A stretch of 38,608 nucleotides of DNA from Bacillota bacterium (GTDB lineage Bacteria > Bacillota > Clostridia > Lachnospirales > Lachnospiraceae): the NCBI GenBank assembly GCA_023415055.1, contig JAEZLZ010000128.1:1-38608 (forward strand), written 5' to 3'. The position numbers and the translations under genes are program-made. Shown piece after piece: positions 16,565 through 24,866 of the stretch. Within the stretch, counting starts at the first letter, position 1. Every line of letters begins with the position of its first letter. The notes below the pieces were generated by a model. That model had not been told where the DNA came from. It saw only the letters and a list, made by a program, of their open reading frames with translations, and did not search any database.

Positions 16565-17410
16565 ATGGCATTCATAATTGATGGAAAGAAGATATCTGCT
16601 GAGATTAAAGATGAATTAAAGCAAAGGGTTAAAGCACTGAATGAAGAAGGTATCAAAATCACTTTAGCAGTGATACAGGTAGGTAGCGATCCTGCATCTA
16701 CTGTATATGTAGGGAATAAGAAGAAAGCCTGCGAATATATTGGTATACAGTCCCTTTCCTATGAACTGCCGGAAAATACGACACAGGAGGAGTTACTTAC
16801 GCTGGTGCGAACCTTAAACGAAGATGTTCAAGTAAACGGTATCCTAGTGCAGCTGCCTCTGCCTTCTCATATCGATGAGGATCTTGTAATTAGAACCATC
16901 TCACCGAAAAAGGATGTTGACGGCTTCCATCCACAGAGCGTAGGAGCGTTAAGCATCGGTCAAAAAGGTTTTGTATCCTGTACTCCTGCCGGGATTATTC
17001 AGCTTTTGAAGCGTTCCGGAATTAAGATGGAAGGGAAAGAGTGTGTTATCATTGGAAGAAGTAATATTGTCGGTAAACCCATGGCTCTTTTGATGCTTCG
17101 GGAAAATGCTACGGTAACCATCTGTCATTCCAGAACAAAAAATCTGAAAGAGGTTGCCAAGCGGGCAGATATCCTGATTGTTGCGATTGGAAAGCCTCTG
17201 TTTATAAATAGAGACTATGTGAAGGAAGGCGCGGTAGTAATTGATGTCGGAATGCACAGAAATGCGTATAATAAGTTGTGTGGGGATGTTGATTATCAGG
17301 ATGTAATCGATAAGGTCAGCGCCATTACGCCGGTACCCGGTGGTGTGGGGCCGATGACGATTGCGATGCTGATGAATAATTGTGTAGAATCTGCCATGAT
17401 GAAGCAGTAA
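16565..17410 (+). CDS. folD: Bifunctional methylenetetrahydrofolate dehydrogenase / cyclohydrolase
   Basis: Interconverts 5,10-methylene-, methenyl- and 10-formyl-tetrahydrofolate using NADP, supplying one-carbon units for purines and formyl-Met-tRNA. The 281-residue protein has every hallmark: YVGNKKKA with catalytic K52, VQLPLPSHI, PKKDVDGFHP, the dinucleotide-binding IIGRSNIVGKP and the C-terminal TPVPGGVGPMTIAML. TAGGAGCG precedes ATG 16565. It is preceded by a 276-base gap with two stem-loops and followed 69 bases later by an unknown gene. No other folate gene is adjacent. Confidence 0.96.
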   Translation: MAFIIDGKKISAEIKDELKQRVKALNEEGIKITLAVIQVGSDPASTVYVGNKKKACEYIGIQSLSYELPENTTQEELLTLVRTLNEDVQVNGILVQLPLPSHIDEDLVIRTISPKKDVDGFHPQSVGALSIGQKGFVSCTPAGIIQLLKRSGIKMEGKECVIIGRSNIVGKPMALLMLRENATVTICHSRTKNLKEVAKRADILIVAIGKPLFINRDYVKEGAVVIDVGMHRNAYNKLCGDVDYQDVIDKVSAITPVPGGVGPMTIAMLMNNCVESAMMKQ

Positions 17411-17479
17411 TCTACCGAAGATTTCAGTACATCTTTTACACTCATATTGATTGTAAAAGTATGGGTAGGAGAAAAAGAT

Positions 17480-18106
17480 ATGAATACGGAACAAAAATTG
17501 ATCTACCAAAATACAGAATATAAGATATTGGCAGTGGAACAGGAATTTATTGTGCATCCGATTGCCTTTGGCTTTTTACCTTATACAGCTGCATCAATTC
17601 AATGCCCTTTTTCCTGTGATTATGAGTTAGAGGAGTTTAGACTCTACCTTCGCAGGCTAATGATTGGTACATATGATGCTGTAAATTACGGTGGAGTCCG
17701 GTTGGAGGGCTATTCACAAAAGCATGAATTTAATAATCTTTCGGTTTCCTACAATGGGGTTATCCTGATTGGAGCAAATCCATTAAAGGAGTATTATTTT
17801 AAAGGTGAAGCACTTGCTTATTATTCTTATCAAAAGGTAATTGAACTTGTTTTTGAAAACGGTATTTTAATTACGACTGTTGATCAAAGCAGAGCAATGC
17901 TTCGAATTCGTAAGAACCTGGAGCTTAATCTGCGCAGCATGAATAAGAATCGTGATGTTCGCTGTATCAAACGTTTTATGAATTCAGCCTTTATCGGAGA
18001 TTATAAACCTTTCCGCTTTTCTTATAACCGAATGAACTATGTGAACGAAATGAAGAAAAAATATACTTCACTTGCCTTAAGTAAGTTTATAAATAGTGCA
18101 GAATAA
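17480..18106 (+). CDS. Hypothetical protein, no family recognised
   Basis: A 208-residue soluble protein with no signal peptide, membrane helix or motif that I can name. It starts MNTEQKLIYQNTEYKILA and has alternating hydrophobic stretches (HPIAFGFLPYTAASIQCPF, VIELVFENGILITTV) consistent with an alpha/beta fold. The C-terminal third is strongly basic and rich in Arg, Lys, Asn, Phe and Tyr (RIRKNLELNLRSMNKNRDVR, then PFRFSYNRMN), which would suit nucleic-acid or membrane-surface binding. The frame is open from 17447, but AGGAGA at 17467-17472 supports ATG 17480. It sits between folD and rimO. Coding character (synonymous-looking codon use, ribosome site, length) is convincing; function is not. 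Confidence 0.75.
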   Translation: MNTEQKLIYQNTEYKILAVEQEFIVHPIAFGFLPYTAASIQCPFSCDYELEEFRLYLRRLMIGTYDAVNYGGVRLEGYSQKHEFNNLSVSYNGVILIGANPLKEYYFKGEALAYYSYQKVIELVFENGILITTVDQSRAMLRIRKNLELNLRSMNKNRDVRCIKRFMNSAFIGDYKPFRFSYNRMNYVNEMKKKYTSLALSKFINSAE

Positions 18107-18170
18107 AACTGTTTCTTTTTTCTTGAAAAGCTGTTACAATGTTTGATGCAGTTGAAGAATCAGTTTACAT

Positions 18171-18240
18171 CACAATTCATTTTGAAATTACTGCCGGGAC
18201 AAAACAAAAGTGTCGTCGGTGCGAGCAGATCCGAATTGTG
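18171..18240 (+). other. Stem-loop region in the rimO leader
   Basis: CACAATTC (18171-18178) is the exact complement of GAATTGTG (18233-18240). Between them CCGGGACA and TGTCGTCGG can pair around an A-rich loop. The right arm ends about 8 bases before the ribosome site of rimO. It resembles a small leader structure, but matches no known class. Confidence 0.4.
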
Positions 18241-18257
18241 TCTTATACGGAGGAATA

Positions 18258-19601
18258 ATGAATATATATTTTATTTCACTGGGTTGCGATAAAAACCTGG
18301 TTGATAGCGAAAACATGCTTGGAATTTTGAACGAAAACGGCTATCATATTACAAATGAGGAAAAGGAAGCAGATATTATAATCGTTAATACCTGCTGCTT
18401 CATCCATGATGCAAAGGAAGAAAGCATTACAACCATCCTGGAGATGGCGGAATATAAAAAAAGCGGTTCTCTAAAGGCTCTGATTGTTACCGGTTGTTTG
18501 GCGGAGCGTTATAAAGAGGAGATACTTAAGGAAATACCTGAGGTAGATGCTCTTCTCGGGACCTCGAGCTTTGCTTCCATTATAGAGGTGATAAAAGAGA
18601 TCACCGACGGAAAACAGCATTCTCATTTCGATTCCCTGGAGCTTTTGCCGAGAACAACGAGCAAACGAATGCTTACCTCCGGCAGCTACTCAGCATATTT
18701 GAAGATAGCAGAGGGCTGTGATAAACATTGTACTTACTGCATCATCCCCCAGGTTCGCGGTAATTATCGAAGTGTTGCAATGGAGGACTTGTTGAGTGAA
18801 GCAGGCTATCTTGCAGAACAGGGTGTAAAGGAGTTAATTCTTGTTGCCCAGGAGACTACCTTATATGGTAAGGACCTTTATGGTGAGGTAAGATTATCCG
18901 AGCTTCTTCATAAACTTTGTAAGATTAACGGTATTGAATGGATCCGTATCCTCTATTGTTATCCCGAGGAGATTACCGACGAGCTGATTGAAACCATGAA
19001 GCAGGAACCAAAGCTGTGTCGTTATCTAGATATTCCGATTCAGCATGCTTCTGATCGGATTCTTAAGCTTATGGGTAGAAGAACGAACAAAGCAGATCTG
19101 ATTCATATCATCACAAAGCTTCGTAAGAATCTTCCGGATATTGTTCTGCGTACCACCTTAATTACAGGCTTTCCTACCGAAACGCAGGAGGAGCATCAGG
19201 AATTAATGGAATTTGTACGCGATATGAAGTTTGAGCGTCTTGGAGTATTTACCTATTCCAAGGAGGATCAAACACCGGCTGCCAAGCTAAAACCGCAGAT
19301 TCTTGCGAAGGTCAAGAAACAGAGACAGAAGGAATTAATGAAGCTTCAGCAAAGTATCGTATTCGAAAAGACTAAGCGTTTGGTCGATCGGACCTTTGAG
19401 GTATTAATTGAAGGAAGAATTGCGGATGAAGATCAGGTATACATCGGAAGGACCTATATGGATGCACCGCAGGTGGATGGCTTTGTATTCTTATCCTCTG
19501 ACCGGGAACTTATGTCCGGCGATATCGTACAGGCAGTAATCACAGGTGCAAAAGGCTATGATCTCATAGGTGAGATAGTAGAAGGAGGTATAAGCGAATG
19601 A
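18258..19601 (+). CDS. rimO: Ribosomal protein S12 methylthiotransferase
   Basis: A radical-SAM methylthiotransferase that modifies a conserved aspartate of ribosomal protein S12. The N-terminal UPF0004 domain has the three auxiliary-cluster cysteines C10, C46 and C80. The radical SAM domain has C154-xxx-C158-xx-C161 (CDKHCTYC). A C-terminal TRAM domain starts at about residue 375 (RTFEVLIEGR). The short N-terminus (MNIYFISLGCDKNLVDSE) is typical of RimO rather than MiaB. The frame opens at 18210, but GGAGGA lies just before ATG 18258, giving 447 residues. Its stop overlaps the pgsA start (ATGA), implying translational coupling, an arrangement common in clostridia. Confidence 0.95.
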   Translation: MNIYFISLGCDKNLVDSENMLGILNENGYHITNEEKEADIIIVNTCCFIHDAKEESITTILEMAEYKKSGSLKALIVTGCLAERYKEEILKEIPEVDALLGTSSFASIIEVIKEITDGKQHSHFDSLELLPRTTSKRMLTSGSYSAYLKIAEGCDKHCTYCIIPQVRGNYRSVAMEDLLSEAGYLAEQGVKELILVAQETTLYGKDLYGEVRLSELLHKLCKINGIEWIRILYCYPEEITDELIETMKQEPKLCRYLDIPIQHASDRILKLMGRRTNKADLIHIITKLRKNLPDIVLRTTLITGFPTETQEEHQELMEFVRDMKFERLGVFTYSKEDQTPAAKLKPQILAKVKKQRQKELMKLQQSIVFEKTKRLVDRTFEVLIEGRIADEDQVYIGRTYMDAPQVDGFVFLSSDRELMSGDIVQAVITGAKGYDLIGEIVEGGISE

Positions 19602-20137
19602 ATCTACCGAATAAAATAACGATTTTCAGAGTATTTATGATACCGATTTTTGTATTCTTTATGCTGATATCCGGTATCCCCGGTGGCAGATATATCGCAG
19701 CAGTCATCTTCATTATTGCTGCTTTGAGTGATTTGTTGGATGGATATATTGCCAGAAAATATAATCTTGTTACGAATTTCGGTAAATTCATGGACCCACT
19801 GGCGGATAAGCTGCTGGTGTCAAGTGCTTTGATTTGTTTGGTGGATTTAAAGCTGTTACCTGCTTGGATTGTAATTATAATTATTGCCAGAGAATTTATC
19901 ATCAGCGGTTTCCGTCTGATTGCTTCCGATAATGGAGTAGTCATTGCAGCCGGATGGTGGGGTAAGATAAAAACCACAGTGCAGATGATCATGAGTGTAA
20001 TGCTGATTATCAATCTTGATTTTGCATTGATTAATGTTCTGGAGCAGGTTGCAATCTATCTTGCAGCAGCGCTTACGGTAATATCTCTCATTGATTATAT
20101 GATTAAGAATAAAAATGTATTGATGGAAAAACACTAA
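19598..20137 (+). CDS. pgsA: CDP-diacylglycerol--glycerol-3-phosphate 3-phosphatidyltransferase
   Basis: Makes phosphatidylglycerol phosphate, the committed step to phosphatidylglycerol and cardiolipin, in the cytoplasmic membrane. The CDP-alcohol phosphotransferase signature is complete: D48-G49-x2-A52-R53-x8-G62-x3-D66-x3-D70. Several hydrophobic helices (about 10-28, 33-45, 85-105, 125-145, 150-165) fit an integral membrane enzyme, and 179 residues is the usual length. The start codon overlaps the rimO stop by 4 bases, and GGAGGT lies just before it within rimO. A terminator follows at 20163-20210. Confidence 0.95.
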   Translation: MNLPNKITIFRVFMIPIFVFFMLISGIPGGRYIAAVIFIIAALSDLLDGYIARKYNLVTNFGKFMDPLADKLLVSSALICLVDLKLLPAWIVIIIIAREFIISGFRLIASDNGVVIAAGWWGKIKTTVQMIMSVMLIINLDFALINVLEQVAIYLAAALTVISLIDYMIKNKNVLMEKH

Positions 20138-20162
20138 AATCTGGAATAGCAAACATAAGTAT

Positions 20163-20210
20163 GGACACTATCTTTATCTGCCCTGTGCGGCTTTAGGGAT
20201 AGTGTCCTTT
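20163..20210 (+). terminator. Rho-independent terminator after pgsA
   Basis: GGACACTATC (20163-20172) pairs exactly with GATAGTGTCC (20198-20207), followed by TTTCAAAA. It separates rimO-pgsA from cinA. Confidence 0.75.
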
Positions 20211-20239
20211 CAAAATAATAAAAATATTAGGAGGCTCCT

Positions 20240-21490
20240 ATGACAGTCGAATTACTAAGTGTCGGAACAGAATTATTATTAGGTAATATTGTGAATACCA
20301 ATGCAAATTATTTATCCCAGAAATGCGCTCAATTAGGGTTTTCTCTTTATTATCAGGTAACCGTCGGTGATAACGAGGGAAGATTATGTGATTGTATCCG
20401 ATCAGCACTGAAGCGCTCAGATATTGTTATCCTGACCGGTGGTCTCGGGCCAACTCAGGATGATATGACTAAGGAGGCAGTAGCTAAGGTACTTAACCGT
20501 GAACTTTGCATGGACGAAGCTTCTAGAGAACGTATCTCTTCCTATTTCCGTTTTCGCTATCAGAAGGAGGTAAGTGCAGTCATAACAGAAAATAACTGGA
20601 AGCAAGCACTTACGATTGATGGCTCGATTATTGTTGATAACAATAACGGAACCGCCCCTGGTTATATTGTTGAGGATGGTCAAAAAACGATTATTCTACT
20701 GCCCGGACCTCCGAATGAGATGATTCCCATGTTCGAGGAATCCATTTATCCATATCTGGAAAAGAAACAGAGTAAGGTATTTGTATCAAGTATGGTAAAA
20801 ATTTGCGGAGTCGGAGAAAGTAAGGCGGAAACTGATATTCTGGATCTGATCAAAATTCAGACAAACCCTACCATCGCTCCGTATGCCAAGAATGGTGAGG
20901 TGCATTTTCGCGTTACCGCTTCCGCTGACTCAAGAGATGATGCCGCTTCTATGATTAAACCGGTTGTAGACGAGCTTTACCGGCGCTTCGGAAACAACAT
21001 CTACAGTACCAAGGAAGAAGAGAGCTTAGAAGAAGTAGTGGTCAAGCTTCTTAACAATAAAAAATATACGATTGCAACCGCTGAATCCTGTACCGGAGGC
21101 ATGTTGACAGGACGACTTGTTAATGTACCGGGTGTATCAAGTATTTTAAAGGAAGGGTTTATTACGTATTCCAACGAAGCGAAGATGAAATATCTACGTG
21201 TTCGTGAGGAGACCTTAGTACAGGATGGCGCAGTCAGTGCCGGTACAGCACAGGAGATGGCGGTTGGTGCTGCCAAAGCAGCCGGGGCAGATACAGCAAT
21301 CGCAATCACCGGTATCGCCGGGCCGGATGGTGGAACAGAGGATAAGCCGGTAGGACTGGTTTATATTGCATGTTTCGTTAAGGAACAAGTAATGGTGAAA
21401 GAACTGCGTCTGAAAGGAAATCGTATGAAAATCAGAGACCAAAGCGTGATTGCTGCGTTGGATCTGCTTCGCAGACAGCTACTTTGTTAA
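20240..21490 (+). CDS. cinA: CinA: NMN amidase / nucleotide repair protein
   Basis: A 416-residue two-domain CinA. The N-terminal MoCF/COG1058 domain (about 1-170) has VGTELLLGNIVNTNA and TGGLGPTQDD, associated with ADP-ribose pyrophosphatase activity. The C-terminal CinA/PncC domain (about 255-416) has TAESCTGGMLTGRLVN and ITGIAGPDGGTEDKP, the nicotinamide-nucleotide deamidase site. A GGAGG ribosome site is within the 11-base palindrome AGGAGGCTCCT just before ATG 20240. In many Firmicutes cinA is followed by recA; here recA lies about 15 kb further on, so that linkage is broken. A weak stem TTACCA/TGGTAA at 21523-21541 follows the gene. Confidence 0.94.
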   Translation: MTVELLSVGTELLLGNIVNTNANYLSQKCAQLGFSLYYQVTVGDNEGRLCDCIRSALKRSDIVILTGGLGPTQDDMTKEAVAKVLNRELCMDEASRERISSYFRFRYQKEVSAVITENNWKQALTIDGSIIVDNNNGTAPGYIVEDGQKTIILLPGPPNEMIPMFEESIYPYLEKKQSKVFVSSMVKICGVGESKAETDILDLIKIQTNPTIAPYAKNGEVHFRVTASADSRDDAASMIKPVVDELYRRFGNNIYSTKEEESLEEVVVKLLNNKKYTIATAESCTGGMLTGRLVNVPGVSSILKEGFITYSNEAKMKYLRVREETLVQDGAVSAGTAQEMAVGAAKAAGADTAIAITGIAGPDGGTEDKPVGLVYIACFVKEQVMVKELRLKGNRMKIRDQSVIAALDLLRRQLLC

Positions 21491-21700
21491 GGAACTTTCA
21501 TTCATGATGTTTGATTTTAGAATTACCAGCCCTAATGGTAAAAGTAATGCGTTTTTTATAAAATGTTCCATAATACCATAGAAATGACACAGTTATAAGC
21601 TATTGTAAAGACAATGAAGGTCTTTGAAAGGCTTTAGTATAAAAGTAAGTGGAATTATATGTAAATATCACACTACTTTCTACAATTTATGGAGGTAACT

Positions 21701-22345
21701 ATGGAGCGTTTAAAGAAGAAAATAATATTGATTATCATGGTTATGAGCTTGCTCCTCCTGACCGGATGCAATATGTTGCGATTTAATTTTTTTGATGCAT
21801 CAAAAGAGGAGGAAAGCAGTTCTGTGATCACTCTCTCTCCTAGTAATAAAGAAGCGGAGTCGTCCACGGTAGAAGATGAGCCTACACCCACTGTGAAACC
21901 GGATGATACAGCATTAACGACAGAAAGAACGCCTACTCCTTCGGTTATCCAGCCAATTGAGAATATTGATTTGCCCCTGTATACGGTGAATGTTGATACA
22001 GGTGAGATTGAAGCGGTTACCGCTCTTGTTCCGGCTGACGAAAAGATTACGCCCGGGCTTGTAGTTGATAAAGTAGTCGAATCCATGGCTGATCGGTCCA
22101 TTAAGGTAGGAATCGAGAGTGTTACCACCGAAAAAGATGCTGTGATTGTAAGCTTTTACAAGGATAAAGCCCCTTTAAGCGAGATCGGTTCCAGCTATGA
22201 GGCTGCTATTCTGGATGCCATTGCACAGAGTCTTATTGATTCTCTGCAAGATTATAACAAAGTTATCTTTCGTGCAGAAGGTGAGGCTTATGTGGGGAGC
22301 CATATAGAGCTTGGAATTAATGAAGTATATCTGGAAGGCAAGTAA
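21701..22345 (+). CDS. GerMN-domain lipoprotein
   Basis: A predicted outer-surface lipoprotein of 214 residues. A basic start and hydrophobic helix (IILIIMVMSLLLLTGC) end in a good lipobox L-T-G-C. A low-complexity Ser/Thr/Pro/Glu linker (about 30-85) follows, then a C-terminal domain (about 90-212: LYTVNVDTGEIEAVTALVP, then VIVSFYKDKAPL). This resembles the GerMN (spore germination GerM) module found once or twice in spore-coat, cortex or envelope proteins. ATG 21689 is in frame but is part of the GGAGG site region; ATG 21701 has proper spacing. A sporulation role is inferred from the domain; many vegetative lipoproteins also carry it. Confidence 0.75.
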   Translation: MERLKKKIILIIMVMSLLLLTGCNMLRFNFFDASKEEESSSVITLSPSNKEAESSTVEDEPTPTVKPDDTALTTERTPTPSVIQPIENIDLPLYTVNVDTGEIEAVTALVPADEKITPGLVVDKVVESMADRSIKVGIESVTTEKDAVIVSFYKDKAPLSEIGSSYEAAILDAIAQSLIDSLQDYNKVIFRAEGEAYVGSHIELGINEVYLEGK

Positions 22346-22654
22346 CAAATCATTTATACTAATCATTAGAATTTAAGTGTCATAAGCCTTCCATAAAGTA
22401 GATTGATGAATATACGTGCATAGGTATGCAGATGGTGCAGACCGGCCTCGTGCAGATGATTTACTCAGCACGAGGGAAGGCAAACCAGATGTATACCTAT
22501 AAATGTATATTCATCTTTTTTCATTTCACAGCACAGGTAACTGCGATACTTTTTTTATTTTTATATTCGACAATTACCTAATATTATGTTATCTTTGAAA
22601 GTGCATTAGAATTGGTTTGAATAAAACATTGTATTTGGAGAGGTATTGATATAA
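22346..22654. other. Gene-free gap of 309 bases
   Basis: The gap holds the structured element at 22405-22521 and, after it, a very AT-rich stretch (22540-22600) that probably includes the promoter of the next gene, though no clear -35/-10 pair could be set. GGAGAGG at 22637-22643 is the ribosome site of the flavoprotein gene. Confidence 0.5.
22405..22521 (+). ncRNA. Highly structured intergenic element ending in a T-tract (candidate RNA or complex terminator)
   Basis: Three stacked helices nest without overlap: GATGAATATAC (22405-22415) with GTATATTCATC (22505-22515); ATAGGTATGCA (22420-22430) with TGTATACCTAT (22490-22500), with one G-U; and CCTCGTGC (22446-22453) with GCACGAGG (22468-22475). 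Purine-rich internal loops (GCAGACC and GAAGGCAA) lie between the last two. A run of six T follows at once. This is more elaborate than an ordinary terminator, and the loops look like a folded RNA core. It matches no riboswitch class I know. Transcription ending here is well supported; a function beyond termination is a guess. Confidence 0.5.
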
Positions 22655-23887
22655 ATGAGTAAAATCTATGTAATCGGTGGCGGTGCTGCCGGTATGCTTG
22701 CAGCAATTGCTGCCGCACGAAACGGACATCAGGTAATTCTCTTAGAAAAAAATGAAAAGCTAGGTAAGAAACTGTATATTACCGGTAAGGGTAGATGTAA
22801 TCTAACCAATGCCAATGATAAAGATACCTTTTTTGATCAGGTAGTAACCAATCCCAAGTTTTTATTTAAGGCATATCATACCTTCAGTAATTACGATGCC
22901 ATGGATTTCTTTGAACAGCTCGGTCTGCCGATTAAGGTGGAGCGCGGTAACCGGGTATTTCCGGAATCAGATAAATCCTCTGATGTAATTGCCGTGCTAA
23001 GGAAGGAACTAGAGCATCTAGGCGTGATGATACGGTATAAAAGTGAAGTCAGTAAGCTCTTAATTAAGAACGGAGAATTCTATGGGCTTATGCTAAAGTC
23101 CTCAAACGAAACTTTTCTGGGGGATGCTGTTATCGTAGCAACCGGTGGCTTATCCTATCCGGTAACGGGTTCCACCGGAGACGGTTATACCTTTGCCCGC
23201 TCCCTGGGGCATACGATAACCGAGCTCTATCCATCCCTGGTCCCTCTGCATACCAAAGAGACCTTTGTGAAGGATTTGATGGGCTTATCCCTGAAAAATA
23301 TTGAGATAACGGTTACCAGCGGAGCGAAGCAAATTTATCGCGATTTTGGCGAGTTGTTATTTACTCATTTCGGTGTCAGTGGTCCGGTCATCCTAAGTGC
23401 CAGTAGTCATATCATCCCTTATCTTAAGAATAAGGAACCCATTAAGCTTTCGATTGACCTAAAACCCGCACTTACTGAGGAAGCACTTGACGCACGAATT
23501 CTACGGGATTTTGAAGAATTTAAAAATAAACAATTTAAGAATTCCTTGGACCACCTATTGCCAAATAAACTAATAGATGTTATTATTCGTCTAAGCCCTA
23601 TTGATTCGGAAAAGAAAGTAAATTCCATAACGAAAGAAGAACGCCTTGCATTAGTAAATCTGTTGAAGAATTTTACTCTGCACATCACTAAGCTCAGTGA
23701 TTATAATCAGGCGGTGGTTACCAAGGGTGGTATTAATGTGAAGGAGATTAATCCTTCCACAATGGAATCAAAGCTGGTGAAGCATGTATATTTTGCTGGA
23801 GAAGTTCTTGATCTGGATGCGCTGACCGGAGGCTATAATCTTCAGATAGCCTGGTCTACTGCTTATCTGGCGGGAATTTCCGTCTAA
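22655..23887 (+). CDS. HI0933/YhiN-family FAD-dependent oxidoreductase
   Basis: A 410-residue flavoprotein of the HI0933/YhiN family, often annotated as an aminoacetone oxidase or BaiN-like reductase. The N-terminal dinucleotide fold has GGGAAGMLAAIAAA (about 8-21) and the family signature GKGRCNLTN (about 45-53). A second FAD contact, VATGGLSYPVTGSTGDGY, lies at about 162-179. The C-terminal GEVLDLDALTGGYNLQIAW completes the FAD site. GGAGAGG precedes ATG 22655. It lies 38 bases before cmk and may be cotranscribed with it. The physiological substrate of the family is not settled, so only the cofactor and class are firm. Confidence 0.9.
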   Translation: MSKIYVIGGGAAGMLAAIAAARNGHQVILLEKNEKLGKKLYITGKGRCNLTNANDKDTFFDQVVTNPKFLFKAYHTFSNYDAMDFFEQLGLPIKVERGNRVFPESDKSSDVIAVLRKELEHLGVMIRYKSEVSKLLIKNGEFYGLMLKSSNETFLGDAVIVATGGLSYPVTGSTGDGYTFARSLGHTITELYPSLVPLHTKETFVKDLMGLSLKNIEITVTSGAKQIYRDFGELLFTHFGVSGPVILSASSHIIPYLKNKEPIKLSIDLKPALTEEALDARILRDFEEFKNKQFKNSLDHLLPNKLIDVIIRLSPIDSEKKVNSITKEERLALVNLLKNFTLHITKLSDYNQAVVTKGGINVKEINPSTMESKLVKHVYFAGEVLDLDALTGGYNLQIAWSTAYLAGISV

Positions 23888-23925
23888 TATGCATATCACA
23901 TAAAGAAACTCGGAGGTGGATTGTG

Positions 23926-24600
23926 ATGAAAAATTTCAATCTTGCAATTGACGGACCGGCCGGAGCCGGTAAAAGTACAATAGCGAAGCGATTAGCAAAA
24001 AGTCTCGGCTTTATTTATGTCGATACCGGAGCAATGTATCGCGCTATGGCACTTTATTTTATAAGAAATGATATTGAGGCATCCGACAGTGCTAGAATTG
24101 AGGCAGTCTGTAAAGATGTAGACATTACCATCGAATATCGGGACGGAGAACAGTTTGTCATCCTGAACGGTGAAAATGTCAACGGCTTCATTCGTACAGA
24201 GGAAGTCGGTAACATGGCAAGTGCCTCATCCGTAAATAAGACAGTTCGTCTTAAGCTGGTGGAACTACAGCAAAATCTGGCTAAGAAAGAGAATGTCGTT
24301 ATGGACGGAAGGGACATCGGTACCTATGTGCTCCCGAATGCTGATTTAAAGATATATCTTACTGCAAGTACCAAGGAACGTGCCAGAAGAAGATGGTCCG
24401 AGCTGAAGGAAAAGGGTGTAGCTGCGGATATCGAGGCGATAGAACAGGATATCATAGACCGTGATCACAGAGATATGACAAGAGAATTTGCCCCGCTGCG
24501 TCAGGCAGAGGATGCTGTTTTTCTTGATTCCTCCGATCTGTCGATTGATGGAGTCGTCGATAAAATCTTAGAACTTTATCATGAAATAGTAAAGGAATAA
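23926..24600 (+). CDS. cmk: Cytidylate kinase
   Basis: Phosphorylates CMP and dCMP for nucleotide synthesis. The 224-residue protein has the P-loop GPAGAGKST (10-18), the NMP-binding segments DTGAMYRAMALY and VVMDGRDIGTYVLP, and the lid ERARRRWSELKEKG. The frame opens with GTG 23923 directly before ATG 23926; the CGGAGGTGG site at 23911-23919 fits ATG 23926 slightly better. It is followed, after 266 bases, by the ispH-S1 fusion. The order cmk then ispH-rpsA is common in clostridia. Confidence 0.96.
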   Translation: MKNFNLAIDGPAGAGKSTIAKRLAKSLGFIYVDTGAMYRAMALYFIRNDIEASDSARIEAVCKDVDITIEYRDGEQFVILNGENVNGFIRTEEVGNMASASSVNKTVRLKLVELQQNLAKKENVVMDGRDIGTYVLPNADLKIYLTASTKERARRRWSELKEKGVAADIEAIEQDIIDRDHRDMTREFAPLRQAEDAVFLDSSDLSIDGVVDKILELYHEIVKE

Positions 24601-24746
24601 GCATCTCTTGTAAAAAACGATTACTGTGGTTTGATTTGCTGTCCTTTTTTCTTAATCTTGTGGTTTATCATATATTGTTAAAGTGTCAAAAGGTAATGCG
24701 TACTTTTATTATATAAACGCGCCGAGTGAATCGAGTGTGCATCCAA

Positions 24747-24837
24747 AAGCGAACTATGTTCGCTTGGGAGGCTGTCGAATTCTCATGCAGGTTTATAAAA
24801 ATAGTGGTGCTTATGAAATCAGCATGAGAATTTGATA
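24747..24837 (+). promoter_or_regulatory. Two stem-loops in the leader of the ispH-S1 gene
   Basis: AAGCGAAC (24747-24754) pairs exactly with GTTCGCTT (24758-24765). A long stem then pairs TGTCGAATTCTCATGC (24773-24788) with GCATGAGAATTTGATA (24822-24837): 16 pairs including two G-U, around a 33-base loop. No T-tract follows, and the structure ends 29 bases before ATG 24867. It lies in the 266-base gap after cmk, which otherwise holds no gene. Leader control is plausible, including by the S1 product, but nothing in the sequence proves it. Confidence 0.55.
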
Positions 24838-24866
24838 CTGTAACATTTGGAAAGAAGGTTTGCTAA

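Noticed and set aside
16949..17557. A 202-codon minus-strand frame across folD and the next gene start
   Set aside because: It overlaps the conserved folD C-terminus and the ribosome site of the following gene; its composition is that of an antisense shadow.
19564..20013. A 149-codon minus-strand frame across the rimO-pgsA overlap
   Set aside because: It is opposite the pgsA catalytic motif; the Ile/Leu richness is inherited from the membrane helices read backwards.
21673..22128. A 151-codon minus-strand frame over the GerMN lipoprotein gene
   Set aside because: The Ser/Thr-rich translation mirrors the low-complexity linker of the real gene, and no start signal precedes it.
22405..22521. 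Cyclic-di-GMP riboswitch
   Set aside because: The arrangement and conserved loop sequences of GEMM-I and GEMM-II do not match; only general structure is shared.
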